A stretch of 64,000 nucleotides of DNA from Chlamydiae bacterium CG10_big_fil_rev_8_21_14_0_10_42_34. GTDB lineage: Bacteria; Chlamydiota; Chlamydiia; Chlamydiales; SM23-39. Positions 42,513 through 50,514 of the stretch are shown piece after piece. The DNA lies in NCBI GenBank assembly GCA_002773795.1, contig PFAD01000018.1, positions 63,865 through 127,864 of the forward strand, in the 5' to 3' direction. Position numbers and translations under genes: made by a program. The notes under the pieces were generated by a model. That model made no database searches. It was not told where the DNA came from and saw only the letters and a program-made list of their open reading frames with translations. How positions within the stretch are numbered: the stretch's first letter is position 1; every line of letters starts with the position of its first letter.

Positions 42513-42803
42513 ATGAGAAAAAACCACCACAATGAACTGCCAATTCGCTCTAAAGTAGAGATGCTAAAAGACATTAGCCTAATCATCCAATACCTACATC
42601 AAGGCAAAAGGGCAGAGGCTGACCTTTTAATCAGCGACCTGAAGACCCGCTCGATCTTCTTCGACGGGGATGTGCAAAGAGACGTCCTCATCTTCTCAGA
42701 GCAAGTCCATTTCCAGTATGACTACGACCCATGGCATAAAGTCACCCCTTACGTCCAGAAAGCAGCAGACAAACTCATAGAAGACTTAGGGTTTAATATT
42801 TAA
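42513..42803 (+). CDS. Small hypothetical protein
   Basis: 96 aa, not recognised. Soluble, helical, with a basic, His-containing start (MRKNHHNELPIRSK) followed by an amphipathic helix (MLKDISLIIQYLHQGKRAEADLLISDL). It has a strong near-leaderless promoter divergent from the suf operon and lies 25 bases before the NfeD gene. Presence of a well-formed promoter argues for a real gene. Confidence 0.65.
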   Translation: MRKNHHNELPIRSKVEMLKDISLIIQYLHQGKRAEADLLISDLKTRSIFFDGDVQRDVLIFSEQVHFQYDYDPWHKVTPYVQKAADKLIEDLGFNI

Positions 42804-42828
42804 TCTCTCCCTGCTATGATCTTTGTTT

Positions 42829-43362
42829 ATGTTTGATAAAGATCATCTTTTTTGGTTTTGTGCGCTTGCTGGAACTGGAATGTTTTTAATCCAATTCCTC
42901 TTATACTTTGTCGTTGGTGATCTCGAAGACACAGATGACAGCTCCTCGCAGAACTTCAAGTGGCTCTCAAAACAGGCTCTCACAGGCTTTTTAATGATGT
43001 TTGGCTGGACCAGCCTTACCTGCAAAAATGAGCTTGATTACTCAACTCTCACATCAACAATCGTTGCGACCCTCATCGGCGCTTTGACCATGTTCATTAC
43101 CGGGCTCATTTTCAAATTGGCGAGAAGCTTAAAAAGTTCTGGCACTGTCTTTAACATCGATGATGCTATTGGCAAAGAGGGATCCATCTATCAAAGAATT
43201 CCCAAAGGCGGCGTTGGCAAAGTCACCATTTCCCTTCAAGATTTCACCCATGAAATCAATGCGATATCACTTGGTGATGAAGAAATTGATTCTTTTCGCC
43301 AAGTACAGATTATAAAAAAAGTCGATGAGCACACAGTGCAAGTCGTCCCTACAAATAGGTAA
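42829..43362 (+). CDS. NfeD/YuaF-like membrane protein
   Basis: 177 aa from ATG 42829 (a TTG two codons earlier is possible). Three to four N-terminal hydrophobic segments (about 8-26, 50-65 and 75-98) are followed by a C-terminal soluble OB-fold-like beta domain (IGKEGSIYQRIPKGGVGKVTI...FRQVQIIKKVDEHTVQVV). This is the arrangement of short NfeD proteins such as Bacillus YuaF. They partner flotillins in membrane microdomains, and the flotillin gene follows here after 3 bases. Confidence 0.85.
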   Translation: MFDKDHLFWFCALAGTGMFLIQFLLYFVVGDLEDTDDSSSQNFKWLSKQALTGFLMMFGWTSLTCKNELDYSTLTSTIVATLIGALTMFITGLIFKLARSLKSSGTVFNIDDAIGKEGSIYQRIPKGGVGKVTISLQDFTHEINAISLGDEEIDSFRQVQIIKKVDEHTVQVVPTNR

Positions 43363-43365
43363 TTT

Positions 43366-44724
43366 ATGGATTTCGAAATCTCCTTTTTAACAGCTTCGGT
43401 TGTCTCTTTTCTTTTATTTGTTTTTTCAACCGTGTATTTCCTCGCAAAGCTATACCGGCGATGCCCATCAAACAAAATCCTCGTGGTTTATGGCCGTGTA
43501 GGTGGCAGCCGCACTGTTCAGTGCTACCATGGAGGAGGAACTTTTGTATGGCCCTTGATTCAAGGGTGCGCATTTTTGGATCTAACGCCAAGAACGATTC
43601 ACATCCCTCTTAAAGGGGCTCTTTCTCACCAAAACATCCGCGTCAACGTGCCAAGCACATTTACTGTAGCAGTAGGACTCACTCCTGATGTGATGAATAA
43701 TGCGGCAGTCCGCATGCTCGATCTCGATCACCGCGGCATTGAGTCGATGGCAACAGAGATCATCATTGGCCAGCTTAGACTTACCGTCGCAGGGCTTCGC
43801 ATTGAAGAGATCAACCAAGATCGCGAGCGCTTTTTGGAATCGATCAAGAAAAACATCGAGCCAGAACTACACAAAATTGGCCTGACGCTCCTCAACGTAA
43901 ACATTACAGACATCACCGATGAATCTGAATACATCGAAAGCATCGGGAAAAAAGCGTCAGCAACTGCTGTCAATCAGGCAAAAATTGACGTAGCTGAGCA
44001 AGAAAAGCAAGGGGATATTGGGAAAGCTTTAGCAGAAAGAGACCGCCGTATTTCTGTCGCAGCCTACAATGCTGCTGCTGTCAAAGGGGAAAATGAGTCC
44101 AAAGCGGAAATGGCCCTTACGAATGCGACACTTGCCGAAAAAGAGGCGCAAGCGAGCCAAAGAAGCCAAGTTGCAGCGCAACAAGCTGAAACTGAAATCC
44201 AAAGAGCACGTGCATTGGCTCAAGCACAGCTTCTCCAAACAGAACAGATTATTCCTGAAGAAATTCGAAAGAAGAAAGTTGAAATTGAGGCTGCTGCAGA
44301 AGCTCAGTGTAGGGTTTTGAATGCACGCGGAGAAGCAGAAGCTATTTTAGCGATCAAACAAGCGGAAGCTGAAGGGATCCAAAAGCTTCTCGATGCGAAA
44401 GCAAAAGGATATAAGCAGTTAGTGGAAGCGTGCGGCAGTGATGCGAAAAGTGCATCAACCATGCTCCTCATCGAAAAATTAGAAGAAATTGTCAAACTAC
44501 AAACTGAGGCGATCAAAAACATTAAGATCGACAAAATCACTGTTTGGGATAGTGGCAATAATACGGGAGATCCTTCAAAAGGAGGAACCACTTCAAACTT
44601 TATCAGTCAGTTTGTAAAGTCGCTCCCATCATTGCACGATGTGACTGCAATGGCAGGCCTTGAACTTCCTCCCTATCTTGGGAAAGTAACAGCAAATGTA
44701 GAAGAGCCTGTTTTAAGAAAGTAA
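43366..44724 (+). CDS. Flotillin-family (SPFH) protein
   Basis: 452 aa. N-terminal membrane anchor (about 8-28, ASVVSFLLFVFSTVYFLAKL), SPFH/band-7 domain (about 35-195; KILVVYGRVGGSRTVQCYHGGGTFVWP, INVTDITDESEYIESIGKK-like end), then a long Ala/Glu coiled coil (about 200-350) with the EIQRARALAQAQLLQ and RGEAEAILAIKQAEAEGIQKL repeats of flotillins, and a C-terminal oligomerisation region. It scaffolds membrane microdomains in other bacteria. Paired with NfeD as in Bacillus yuaFG. A strong terminator follows. Confidence 0.93.
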   Translation: MDFEISFLTASVVSFLLFVFSTVYFLAKLYRRCPSNKILVVYGRVGGSRTVQCYHGGGTFVWPLIQGCAFLDLTPRTIHIPLKGALSHQNIRVNVPSTFTVAVGLTPDVMNNAAVRMLDLDHRGIESMATEIIIGQLRLTVAGLRIEEINQDRERFLESIKKNIEPELHKIGLTLLNVNITDITDESEYIESIGKKASATAVNQAKIDVAEQEKQGDIGKALAERDRRISVAAYNAAAVKGENESKAEMALTNATLAEKEAQASQRSQVAAQQAETEIQRARALAQAQLLQTEQIIPEEIRKKKVEIEAAAEAQCRVLNARGEAEAILAIKQAEAEGIQKLLDAKAKGYKQLVEACGSDAKSASTMLLIEKLEEIVKLQTEAIKNIKIDKITVWDSGNNTGDPSKGGTTSNFISQFVKSLPSLHDVTAMAGLELPPYLGKVTANVEEPVLRK

Positions 44725-44732
44725 GATTTTTT

Positions 44733-44760
44733 AGGGGGGATATCCTCCCCCCTTTTTTTT
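44733..44760 (+). terminator. Rho-independent terminator after flotillin
   Basis: A-GGGGGG-A (44733-44740) pairs with T-CCCCCC-T (44746-44753), loop TATCC, followed by a run of eight T. It works in the plus direction only, since no T-run follows on the minus strand. Confidence 0.92.
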
Positions 44761-45268
44761 ATCCAGCTGCCTTAAGTTTTTCTTTTCGATGCTGCTCAAT
44801 CACCTGCTGAACTACAGATCTCAATGATTTTTTTTCGGGAGAAAGTTCGATAATTGTTCTATTGTTAACAGTGCGCTGCGTAGCCACTCCTCCATGAACA
44901 TGGATTTCGATGTTATTCACTACTTTTGCATCACGATCTTTTCGGCACTGATTGACGAGATAAGCAATCCCAAGGGCGCCCACTATTTTACTCGTCCAAG
45001 AAAGTTGATCCCAACCAAACCAAAAAACACCGCTCGCAGCAGAATATACCTTTGATGCGGCACCACTTACAACATCTTGAACAATGTGAGTCTCTGTAAA
45101 TGGCAACTTACTTTCATTGAGCGCAATCGGGTTCATCACGGATGAAAAAACTTCCGTAGTTTTATCGCTAAAAATCGTGTTACTTGACGATGAGATCCAA
45201 TTGTAAAGCAATTGTCCTGCACACAATGCAGTTGTGTAAGAAAACCAACCATCCACTTTCCCAAGCAT
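44759..45268 (-). CDS. Hypothetical protein with central hydrophobic segment
   Basis: 169 aa from ATG 45268, preceded by GGGAG eight bases upstream; a GTG at 45298 is possible but overlaps rmlB. Not recognised. Ser/Ala-rich first half, then a Trp-rich hydrophobic stretch (FWFGWDQLSW...IVGALGIAYLVNQ, about 90-112), then a charged tail with IEIHVHGG and a basic C-terminus. It may be membrane-associated. It lies 15 bases after rmlB, at the end of the rhamnose operon, but nothing in the sequence links it to sugar metabolism. Confidence 0.65.
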   Translation of the reverse strand: MLGKVDGWFSYTTALCAGQLLYNWISSSSNTIFSDKTTEVFSSVMNPIALNESKLPFTETHIVQDVVSGAASKVYSAASGVFWFGWDQLSWTSKIVGALGIAYLVNQCRKDRDAKVVNNIEIHVHGGVATQRTVNNRTIIELSPEKKSLRSVVQQVIEQHRKEKLKAAG

Positions 45269-45282
45269 ACTTTGACTCCCAG

Positions 45283-46251
45283 TTAAGACGCGTACCACCG
45301 AATTGTTCGGAGGAGACCTTCATTCAAATTTATTTTGGGGCGCCAGTCTAATTCATTTTCGATTTTAAATGAATTAATTGCGTAACGGTAGTCGTGACCA
45401 GGTCGATCTTGGACAAATCGGATCAACGAATGGTAGTCCCCTGGCCTTTCTTTTTGCATTAAATCGATCAAAAGTTGAAGCAATTCTAAATTGCTAAGCT
45501 CAGTGTTTCCACCAATATCATAGACTTCATCTCTTCTCCCTTTTTGCAAAATACGCCAAACAGCTTCTGCATGATCATCTACGTAAATCCAGTCGCGAAT
45601 ATTGCTGCCTCTCCCATAAACAGGCAGAGGCTTTTTTTTCAGACAATTATGAATCATGAGCGGAATGAATTTTTCTCTGTTTTGACAAGGACCATAATTA
45701 TTGCTGCAGTGAGACATTGTCGTAGACAAGCGGTACGTTTGTGCAAATGCCCGAACGAGATGATCGGACGCTGCTTTTGATGCAGAGTATGGAGAGTTGG
45801 GCCTATAGGCAGAAATTTCGCTAAAAGAGCCACTCTCTCCTAAAGATCCATACACCTCATCTGTTGAAATATGGTGAAAATGAACGTGGGGAAATTTCTT
45901 AACAGCTTCCAGAAGAGATAAAGTCCCCAACACATTCGTCTCGATAAAAGGTGATGCCGAAGCAATGCTACGATCCACATGGGTTTCTGCGGCAAAATGG
46001 ACCACCATGTCGATTTCACAATCTAACAGAAGCTTTTCAACGAGTGCTTGATTGCGAATATCTCCTTGCACAAAGCGGTATCTCGGATGATTTTCAAACC
46101 CTTTGAGAAAATCGAGATTCGCCGCATATGTCAAAAGGTCATAATTGAGAATGCGCCCAGTAAATTCAGGCAATTTGAGAAGATAGCGGATAAATGCAGA
46201 GCCGATAAATCCGGCTCCACCTGTTACAAGTAAACTGGTAGTTGGGCGCAT
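45283..46251 (-). CDS. rmlB: dTDP-glucose 4,6-dehydratase
   Basis: 322 aa from ATG 46251; the frame opens at a TTG nine codons earlier. Second step of dTDP-L-rhamnose synthesis. Extended SDR features: NAD-binding TGGAGFIGSAFIRYL, VHFAAETHVDRSI, the STDEVYGSL catalytic Asp-Glu segment, YSASKAASDHLV with the Tyr-x3-Lys pair, NNYGPCQNREKFIPLMI and YGRGSNIRDWIYVDDH. It overlaps rmlD by 28 bases. RmlA, the first enzyme, is not in the window. Confidence 0.95.
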   Translation of the reverse strand: MRPTTSLLVTGGAGFIGSAFIRYLLKLPEFTGRILNYDLLTYAANLDFLKGFENHPRYRFVQGDIRNQALVEKLLLDCEIDMVVHFAAETHVDRSIASASPFIETNVLGTLSLLEAVKKFPHVHFHHISTDEVYGSLGESGSFSEISAYRPNSPYSASKAASDHLVRAFAQTYRLSTTMSHCSNNYGPCQNREKFIPLMIHNCLKKKPLPVYGRGSNIRDWIYVDDHAEAVWRILQKGRRDEVYDIGGNTELSNLELLQLLIDLMQKERPGDYHSLIRFVQDRPGHDYRYAINSFKIENELDWRPKINLNEGLLRTIRWYAS

Positions 46252-47066
46252 AAATAATCTCTTAATCCTTCTCGCCAAGAACGAATCGAAACATGGCGCT
46301 CAATTTTAGTCGTATCAAAAGCAGAGTAAATGGGCCTTTTGCAAGGTGAGGGAAATGTTGAGCTGGGCACAGCAATGATCGACTCTGTAACAACAGGAAG
46401 GCCTAGCAAAAGAGCCTCAGAGCGCAAAGCAAGACCAAACTCATACTTTGTAGCCACACCGGTATTTGCATATTGATAAAGCCCTTTAAGGTGGCCAAGC
46501 TGTAAAAGAGCCCCTGCTAAATCGGGAGCATAGGTAAAGCGCCCCCATTGATCGTCCGTTAGGCGAACCTCTTTTTGCGTCTGGAGCATGTGTAAAAGTT
46601 TTGAGACGAAATTATTTCCTTTGCCACCAAAAATTCCCGAGGTTCTAATCACACACTGGCCAAAGGAGAGGACTTTTTGTTCCCCTTCAAGCTTCGTTTG
46701 TCCATAGTAATTACAAGGCCCAACAGGATCATTTTCTGTTTGCGGCTTTTTCACATTGCCTGCGAACACATAATCAGTGGAAATATGAATTAAATCAGCC
46801 CCGATTTCTTGAGCAATAAGGGAGAGATTTTCTGGCCCCCTCACATTAGCTAAATAGGCCTCTTCCCTTCTTTGCTCAGCAGCATCTACCTGAGAAAATG
46901 CGGCGCAATTGATGATTCGGGTAATGCCCTGATTTTCCCCTACAAACGCCCTTAGAGCCTCGAAATTAGAAATCTCGAGTTCATGGCCTGATAAAATAGC
47001 TTTTTGCCCACATTTCAAGGCGAGGGCCGAACCTAAAAGACCTTTAGCACCTAAAATCCACAACAC
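46224..47066 (-). CDS. rmlD: dTDP-4-dehydrorhamnose reductase
   Basis: 280 aa. Last step: NAD(P)H reduction to dTDP-L-rhamnose. Rossmann start WILGAKGLLGSAL, INCAAFSQVDAAEQRREEAYLAN, HISTDYVFAG, the active-site YYGQTKLEGE (Tyr-x3-Lys), RTSGIFGGKGNNFV and C-terminal RP(I)YSAFDTTKIE. It overlaps rmlC by 23 bases and rmlB by 28, so order pgeF-rmlC-rmlD-rmlB on the minus strand reads as one operon. Confidence 0.95.
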   Translation of the reverse strand: MLWILGAKGLLGSALALKCGQKAILSGHELEISNFEALRAFVGENQGITRIINCAAFSQVDAAEQRREEAYLANVRGPENLSLIAQEIGADLIHISTDYVFAGNVKKPQTENDPVGPCNYYGQTKLEGEQKVLSFGQCVIRTSGIFGGKGNNFVSKLLHMLQTQKEVRLTDDQWGRFTYAPDLAGALLQLGHLKGLYQYANTGVATKYEFGLALRSEALLLGLPVVTESIIAVPSSTFPSPCKRPIYSAFDTTKIERHVSIRSWREGLRDYLCAQLPVYL

Positions 47067-47589
47067 CTTGAATCTCCTCGTAAAATGGACTTATCTGGTC
47101 GCGCATTGATAGAATCGGATTAGTAACTGGCCATGCAATTTTAAAAGAGGGATCATTCCAACGAATTGAGCGCTCAGTATTCGGGTTATACGGGTTGCTC
47201 ACTTTATACTGGACAAGAGCTGATGGAGACAACACACAAAAACCGTGGGCAAATCCTTTAGGAATGAAGAATTGATCGTGAGTTTGATCATCTAAAAAAA
47301 TAGCTTCCCACTGCATGTAGGTGGGAGAATGAGGCCGAATATCGACAGCGACATCCCAAATTTTTCCACTCAGGCAACTGATGAGTTTATCTTGCCCTGG
47401 GTCAGACTGAAAATGGAGAGCTCGAATCGTCCCTTGCCGAGAAAAGGAGACATTGTCTTGGACAAAACTGACCCCAAGCTTTAAATAGAGCTTTTCACTA
47501 TAGCTTTCAAAAAAAAAGCCACGCTCGTCTTGAAATAGACGCGGCGTAATTACTTTGAGCCCACTTAACTTAAGATCTCTTACCTGCAT
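47044..47589 (-). CDS. rmlC: dTDP-4-dehydrorhamnose 3,5-epimerase
   Basis: 181 aa, a cupin of the usual size. Motifs: DERGFFFESYSEK, DNVSFSRQGTIRALHFQ (His active-site base; the family usually has HYQ), DPGQDKLISCLSGKIWDVAVDIR, FIPKGFAHGFCVLS and the C-terminal IRWNDPSFKIAWP. Third enzyme in the rhamnose pathway. It lies 18 bases after the pgeF stop and overlaps rmlD. Confidence 0.95.
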   Translation of the reverse strand: MQVRDLKLSGLKVITPRLFQDERGFFFESYSEKLYLKLGVSFVQDNVSFSRQGTIRALHFQSDPGQDKLISCLSGKIWDVAVDIRPHSPTYMQWEAIFLDDQTHDQFFIPKGFAHGFCVLSPSALVQYKVSNPYNPNTERSIRWNDPSFKIAWPVTNPILSMRDQISPFYEEIQGVVDFRC

Positions 47590-47607
47590 GCAGGTATTTT
47601 TATCGAA

Positions 47608-48360
47608 TTAGCCTTTCAATGCAACTACTGTTCCATGGCGGCCTGTATCTTTTTCCCTTCTATGAGAAAAATAATCCTTCTCATTGCAATGGGTACAGAT
47701 CTCGGTAATCTCTATATTTTTATCTAAAATCCCTAAAGAAGAGAGCTGCTTTCTCCCAATTGCCCAAAAATCAAAGTAATTCGGACTTGTTTGAAAGGCC
47801 CAAAAATCTTGGGGAAGCTCTTGCTTATAGTTTTTATACTCCGCATGGTCAGGTCCCAGTGATGGCGAAATACAAACGATGATGTTTTGAGGTTGAGTCC
47901 CTATATCTCTTTGCATCGCTTCAAGAAGTCTTGCGTAGATATTTTGAACAAGGCCTCTCCATCCAGCATGAGCAACTCCTACAGCTTCATGGACAGGATC
48001 ATAGAAAATAGCTGCCTGACAATCAGCATGAGTCACTCCAAGTCCAACATTTTTCTCCGTCGTAAATACTGCATCCGCTTGTGCTACTTTATCCATATTT
48101 TTCGGAGTAATTCTTTCCACATTCATCCCATGAGTTTGATGAGGAAAAATAAGTTTAGGGACATTCATTGCTTTTCGAATGAGCTCTCGATTTGTCTGAA
48201 TCGCTTCAGCCTTGTCGCTTGCCCCATTTCCCACATTGAGCGAAGAACATGCCCCGTGACTCACACCGCCGTGGCGCAAAAAAACGCCGTGCTGAACATG
48301 AGGGAAGGATTCGAGTAAATCAAACTCCAACCACTGCATTTTTGCCTTATCAAATTCCAT
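47608..48360 (-). CDS. pgeF: Multicopper-oxidase-fold (YfiH/LACC1) family protein, PgeF-like
   Basis: 250 aa. Family motifs: FLRHGGVSHGACSSLNVG, FPHQTHGMNVERI, VTHADCQAAIFYDP, VGVAHAGWRGLVQNI, CISPSLGP and the late CTHCNEKDYFSHRRE. Conserved His and Cys (HADC, AGWRG) are intact. Members have been reported as purine nucleoside phosphorylases, and the E. coli member as a peptidoglycan-precursor editing factor; which applies here is unknown. First gene of a minus-strand operon with rmlCDB. GGGAGAA sits before ATG 48360. Confidence 0.9.
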   Translation of the reverse strand: MEFDKAKMQWLEFDLLESFPHVQHGVFLRHGGVSHGACSSLNVGNGASDKAEAIQTNRELIRKAMNVPKLIFPHQTHGMNVERITPKNMDKVAQADAVFTTEKNVGLGVTHADCQAAIFYDPVHEAVGVAHAGWRGLVQNIYARLLEAMQRDIGTQPQNIIVCISPSLGPDHAEYKNYKQELPQDFWAFQTSPNYFDFWAIGRKQLSSLGILDKNIEITEICTHCNEKDYFSHRREKDTGRHGTVVALKG

Positions 48361-48465
48361 AAAATTCTCCCAACCATTCCCAAATTTATTCCAGGGATAC
48401 TGTTTAAAAAAAATTAACCTCTATCCCTATCTATCAAATTCTGAATTCAGTTAATATAAAAATCG

Positions 48466-49389
48466 ATGGAACAAGAAAAAACCCCGCCGCGTCTTACCCT
48501 CGGAATTTGTATATCCCTCTTTGCTTATATTTTTTTCGTCATAGCAAGCTCGCTCGTATTTAGCTTTAAAAAGCAGTTCCCAACAATCCAAATTATTTTC
48601 ATTTTAAATTGCATCAGCTTGATTTGCATTGCCCCGATTTCATTACGAAAAGGTCCTAAATATCTGCACACCTCCGTTCTGCCAATACACCTTCTTCGAG
48701 ATATTTCCGGACTGATCAGCTATTACCTCTATTTTGTAGCGATTCGATATCTGAATTTAACAGATGCAACAACCCTTAACTACTGCGCCCCTTTTTTTGT
48801 CCCCATTGTTTGGTGGATTTGGATGCGAGAAAAGATCGACTTGCACGTATGGTGGTCTATTATTGTCGGCTTCATTGGAGTTGCCGTCATATTAAATCCA
48901 ACAAAACAGATTTTCCAAGAAGGATTCGTTTTTGGTCTATTCGCAGGAATTGGATCATCGGTTGCATTTGCAGCACTCCGCGTCCTTAATTTGAAAAGAG
49001 AGCCCATGAGTAGGACTCTTTTTTACTATTTTTTCTTTGGCACTATGATCAGCGCTCCATTTGCCTGGCTATATTGGGTTCAGCCGAGCTGGATTCAGTG
49101 GGCGAAAATGCTGGGAGTTGGCACCTCCACAGTGATTGCCCAAATGCTCCTCACGGTTGCCTATAGATACGGAACCGCCTCATTCCTCTCGCCCCTTGGA
49201 TATTCTACAGTGATCTACGCTGCGATCAGCAGCTGGCTTGTATTCAACACTCCTCCAACTATGCGCTCCCTTGTCGGAACGCTCCTCATCATCATTGGAG
49301 GAACTTTGACATTCATCTTAAAAAAGAAGCCAGAAAGTATTGCGAAAACATTCGAGATTCCAAAGCCTAAAGAAAAGCCCCCTCTTTAG
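48466..49389 (+). CDS. EamA/DMT-superfamily transporter
   Basis: 307 aa with about ten hydrophobic segments in two EamA repeats (roughly 12-140 and 150-295). Repeat hallmarks: ITDATTLNYCAPFFVPIVWW-like end of the first half, LHVWWSIIVGFIGVAVILNP, and FLSPLGYSTVIYAAISSW with LVGTLLIIIGGTLTF in the second. A chlamydial member of this superfamily is known to import S-adenosylmethionine. With a SpeD-like gene 500 bases downstream a link is tempting, but substrate cannot be assigned. Lys/Pro-rich C-terminal tail. Transcribed divergently from pgeF. Confidence 0.88.
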   Translation: MEQEKTPPRLTLGICISLFAYIFFVIASSLVFSFKKQFPTIQIIFILNCISLICIAPISLRKGPKYLHTSVLPIHLLRDISGLISYYLYFVAIRYLNLTDATTLNYCAPFFVPIVWWIWMREKIDLHVWWSIIVGFIGVAVILNPTKQIFQEGFVFGLFAGIGSSVAFAALRVLNLKREPMSRTLFYYFFFGTMISAPFAWLYWVQPSWIQWAKMLGVGTSTVIAQMLLTVAYRYGTASFLSPLGYSTVIYAAISSWLVFNTPPTMRSLVGTLLIIIGGTLTFILKKKPESIAKTFEIPKPKEKPPL

Positions 49390-49402
49390 AAGGTGAAGGG
49401 GC
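49371..49402 (-). terminator. Terminator-like hairpin for the minus-strand small gene
   Basis: Read on the minus strand, GCCCC (49402-49398) pairs with GGGGC (49381-49377), followed by TTTTCTTT. It lies within the 3' end of the EamA gene and just after the 113-aa gene. Confidence 0.4.
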
Positions 49403-49413
49403 ATTAAAAAGAG

Positions 49414-49755
49414 TTAGCGATCGCGCTTTAATTCAGCTTCCATCGCTTTTTGTGCAGCACTTTTTTGATTTGCAGCAACCGTTTCGGCATCGAGTCCTTC
49501 AATTACTTTGCTCGCAGCGCTTTTTCTTTTTTTCGATTGCGAATCGCTTTGATTTTCCACTTCACTTGTGCAGCGTCCGCATCCACCGTCCGACCTTCTT
49601 CTACCCCTAGTGTCATCGCTACTATCATCGTTTGCAGGCTTTGTACATCTGGTCATTGCTAGCTCTTGATTTGCAGTATTCGGCGTCTGACCTGAAGTAC
49701 AAACACCCGCAACAAATGCTACAGCTACAAGCTTTAGTAAGTTATATTTCTTCAT
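49414..49755 (-). CDS. Small exported basic protein
   Basis: 113 aa from ATG 49755, which has a perfect AAGGAG eight bases upstream; longer in-frame starts lack this. Signal peptide MKKYNLLKLVAVAFVAGVCTSG, possibly of lipoprotein type (VAGVC). The mature part is short, charged and low-complexity, with Asp/Arg clusters (DDSSDDTRGRRRSDGGCGRC), Cys pairs and an Ala/Lys-rich helix at the end (AANQKSAAQKAMEAEL). Not recognised. It is transcribed towards the EamA gene and divergently from the SpeD-like gene. Confidence 0.7.
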   Translation of the reverse strand: MKKYNLLKLVAVAFVAGVCTSGQTPNTANQELAMTRCTKPANDDSSDDTRGRRRSDGGCGRCTSEVENQSDSQSKKRKSAASKVIEGLDAETVAANQKSAAQKAMEAELKRDR

Positions 49756-49893
49756 GTAACATTTCTCCTTAAAAAAAAATTTGAATTTTCTTGTGTATAC
49801 TACGAACGTACTCAAGATATCCATCAAATTTCAATATATTTTTTACTGATGATCGTGCATAGTGATGGCTTTTTAACAGTTAGGTGATTTGAG

Positions 49894-50325
49894 ATGGCTC
49901 AGATATTTTTAATTATTCTCTCATTTCTTTTGAACTTCCCTGTTCATGCACAAGATTACACGTTTAAAGGAAAACATTTCGTCGCAAGTTATTTAGACTG
50001 CGATCCGAATTCTATTTCCGATTTCGAAAGTTTAATTCAAGCCATGAACAGCGCTGTAAGCGCATCAGGGGCTACAATTCTCGATCAAACTCACTATGTT
50101 TTCCCTCCCGATGGCCTCACAATTGTCTATCTGCTTTCTGAAAGCCACGCAAGTCTCCATACATATCCAGAACATAGAGCCTGTTTCGTCGATTTATTCA
50201 CATGTGGCGACCATTGTTCTTCTAAAAAATTTGATGAAGTTTTACGCAAATACCTCCGACCTAAACAGGTAAATGATCGTCTATTCACCCGCTCTGAAGA
50301 AGTAGAAGATCTATTAGCCCGCTAG
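49894..50325 (+). CDS. SpeD-like pyruvoyl-dependent decarboxylase with N-terminal signal peptide
   Basis: 143 aa. After a 19-residue signal peptide (IFLIILSFLLNFPVHA) the whole prokaryotic AdoMet-decarboxylase fold follows. LLSESHASLHTYPE holds the self-cleavage pair Glu83-Ser84 (Ser becomes pyruvoyl), His89 matches the processing His, and Cys104 in FTCGD matches the proton-donor Cys. Spacing equals that of the Thermotoga enzyme with a constant offset of 21, the length of the extra N-terminus. Cytoplasmic relatives make decarboxylated SAM for spermidine; some SpeD homologues decarboxylate arginine or ornithine instead. Export to the periplasm or beyond is inferred. No SpeE is nearby. The stop codon lies inside the arm of a 152-bp inverted repeat. 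Confidence 0.9.
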   Translation: MAQIFLIILSFLLNFPVHAQDYTFKGKHFVASYLDCDPNSISDFESLIQAMNSAVSASGATILDQTHYVFPPDGLTIVYLLSESHASLHTYPEHRACFVDLFTCGDHCSSKKFDEVLRKYLRPKQVNDRLFTRSEEVEDLLAR

Positions 50326-50465
50326 GCAAAAATGAGACAAAGTGCGCGAGCGAGGCAAAGCGTTCCGAAGGAGGAGGCCATGGTTACACCATGGCCGACA
50401 ATAGAGGATCAATATGGCAAAGCAGCCAGCTAAGCAATTTGCCTCATTTTTGCCTAGCGGGTTAA
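50314..50465. repeat. Inverted-repeat element overlapping the SpeD-like gene end
   Basis: Arms 50314-50341 and 50438-50465 (core CCCGCTAGGCAAAAATGAG) pair at 26 of 28 positions. The left arm includes the last codons and stop of the SpeD-like gene. The centre holds a perfect hairpin, GGCCATGG-TTACA-CCATGGCC (50376-50396), and repeated GGCAAAG strings. It is more G+C-rich than its surroundings and has no coding capacity. A MITE-like insertion or structured RNA is possible. Confidence 0.8.
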
Positions 50466-50514
50466 TAACTTTTCGTTAGTGCCGAGAACTTCAAAAACAG
50501 CTATGATACACAGA

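Noticed and set aside
43582-44591. Several open frames on the minus strand and in other plus frames within the flotillin gene
   Set aside because: Shadows of the Ala/Glu/Lys-rich coiled-coil coding region, without start signals or recognisable products.
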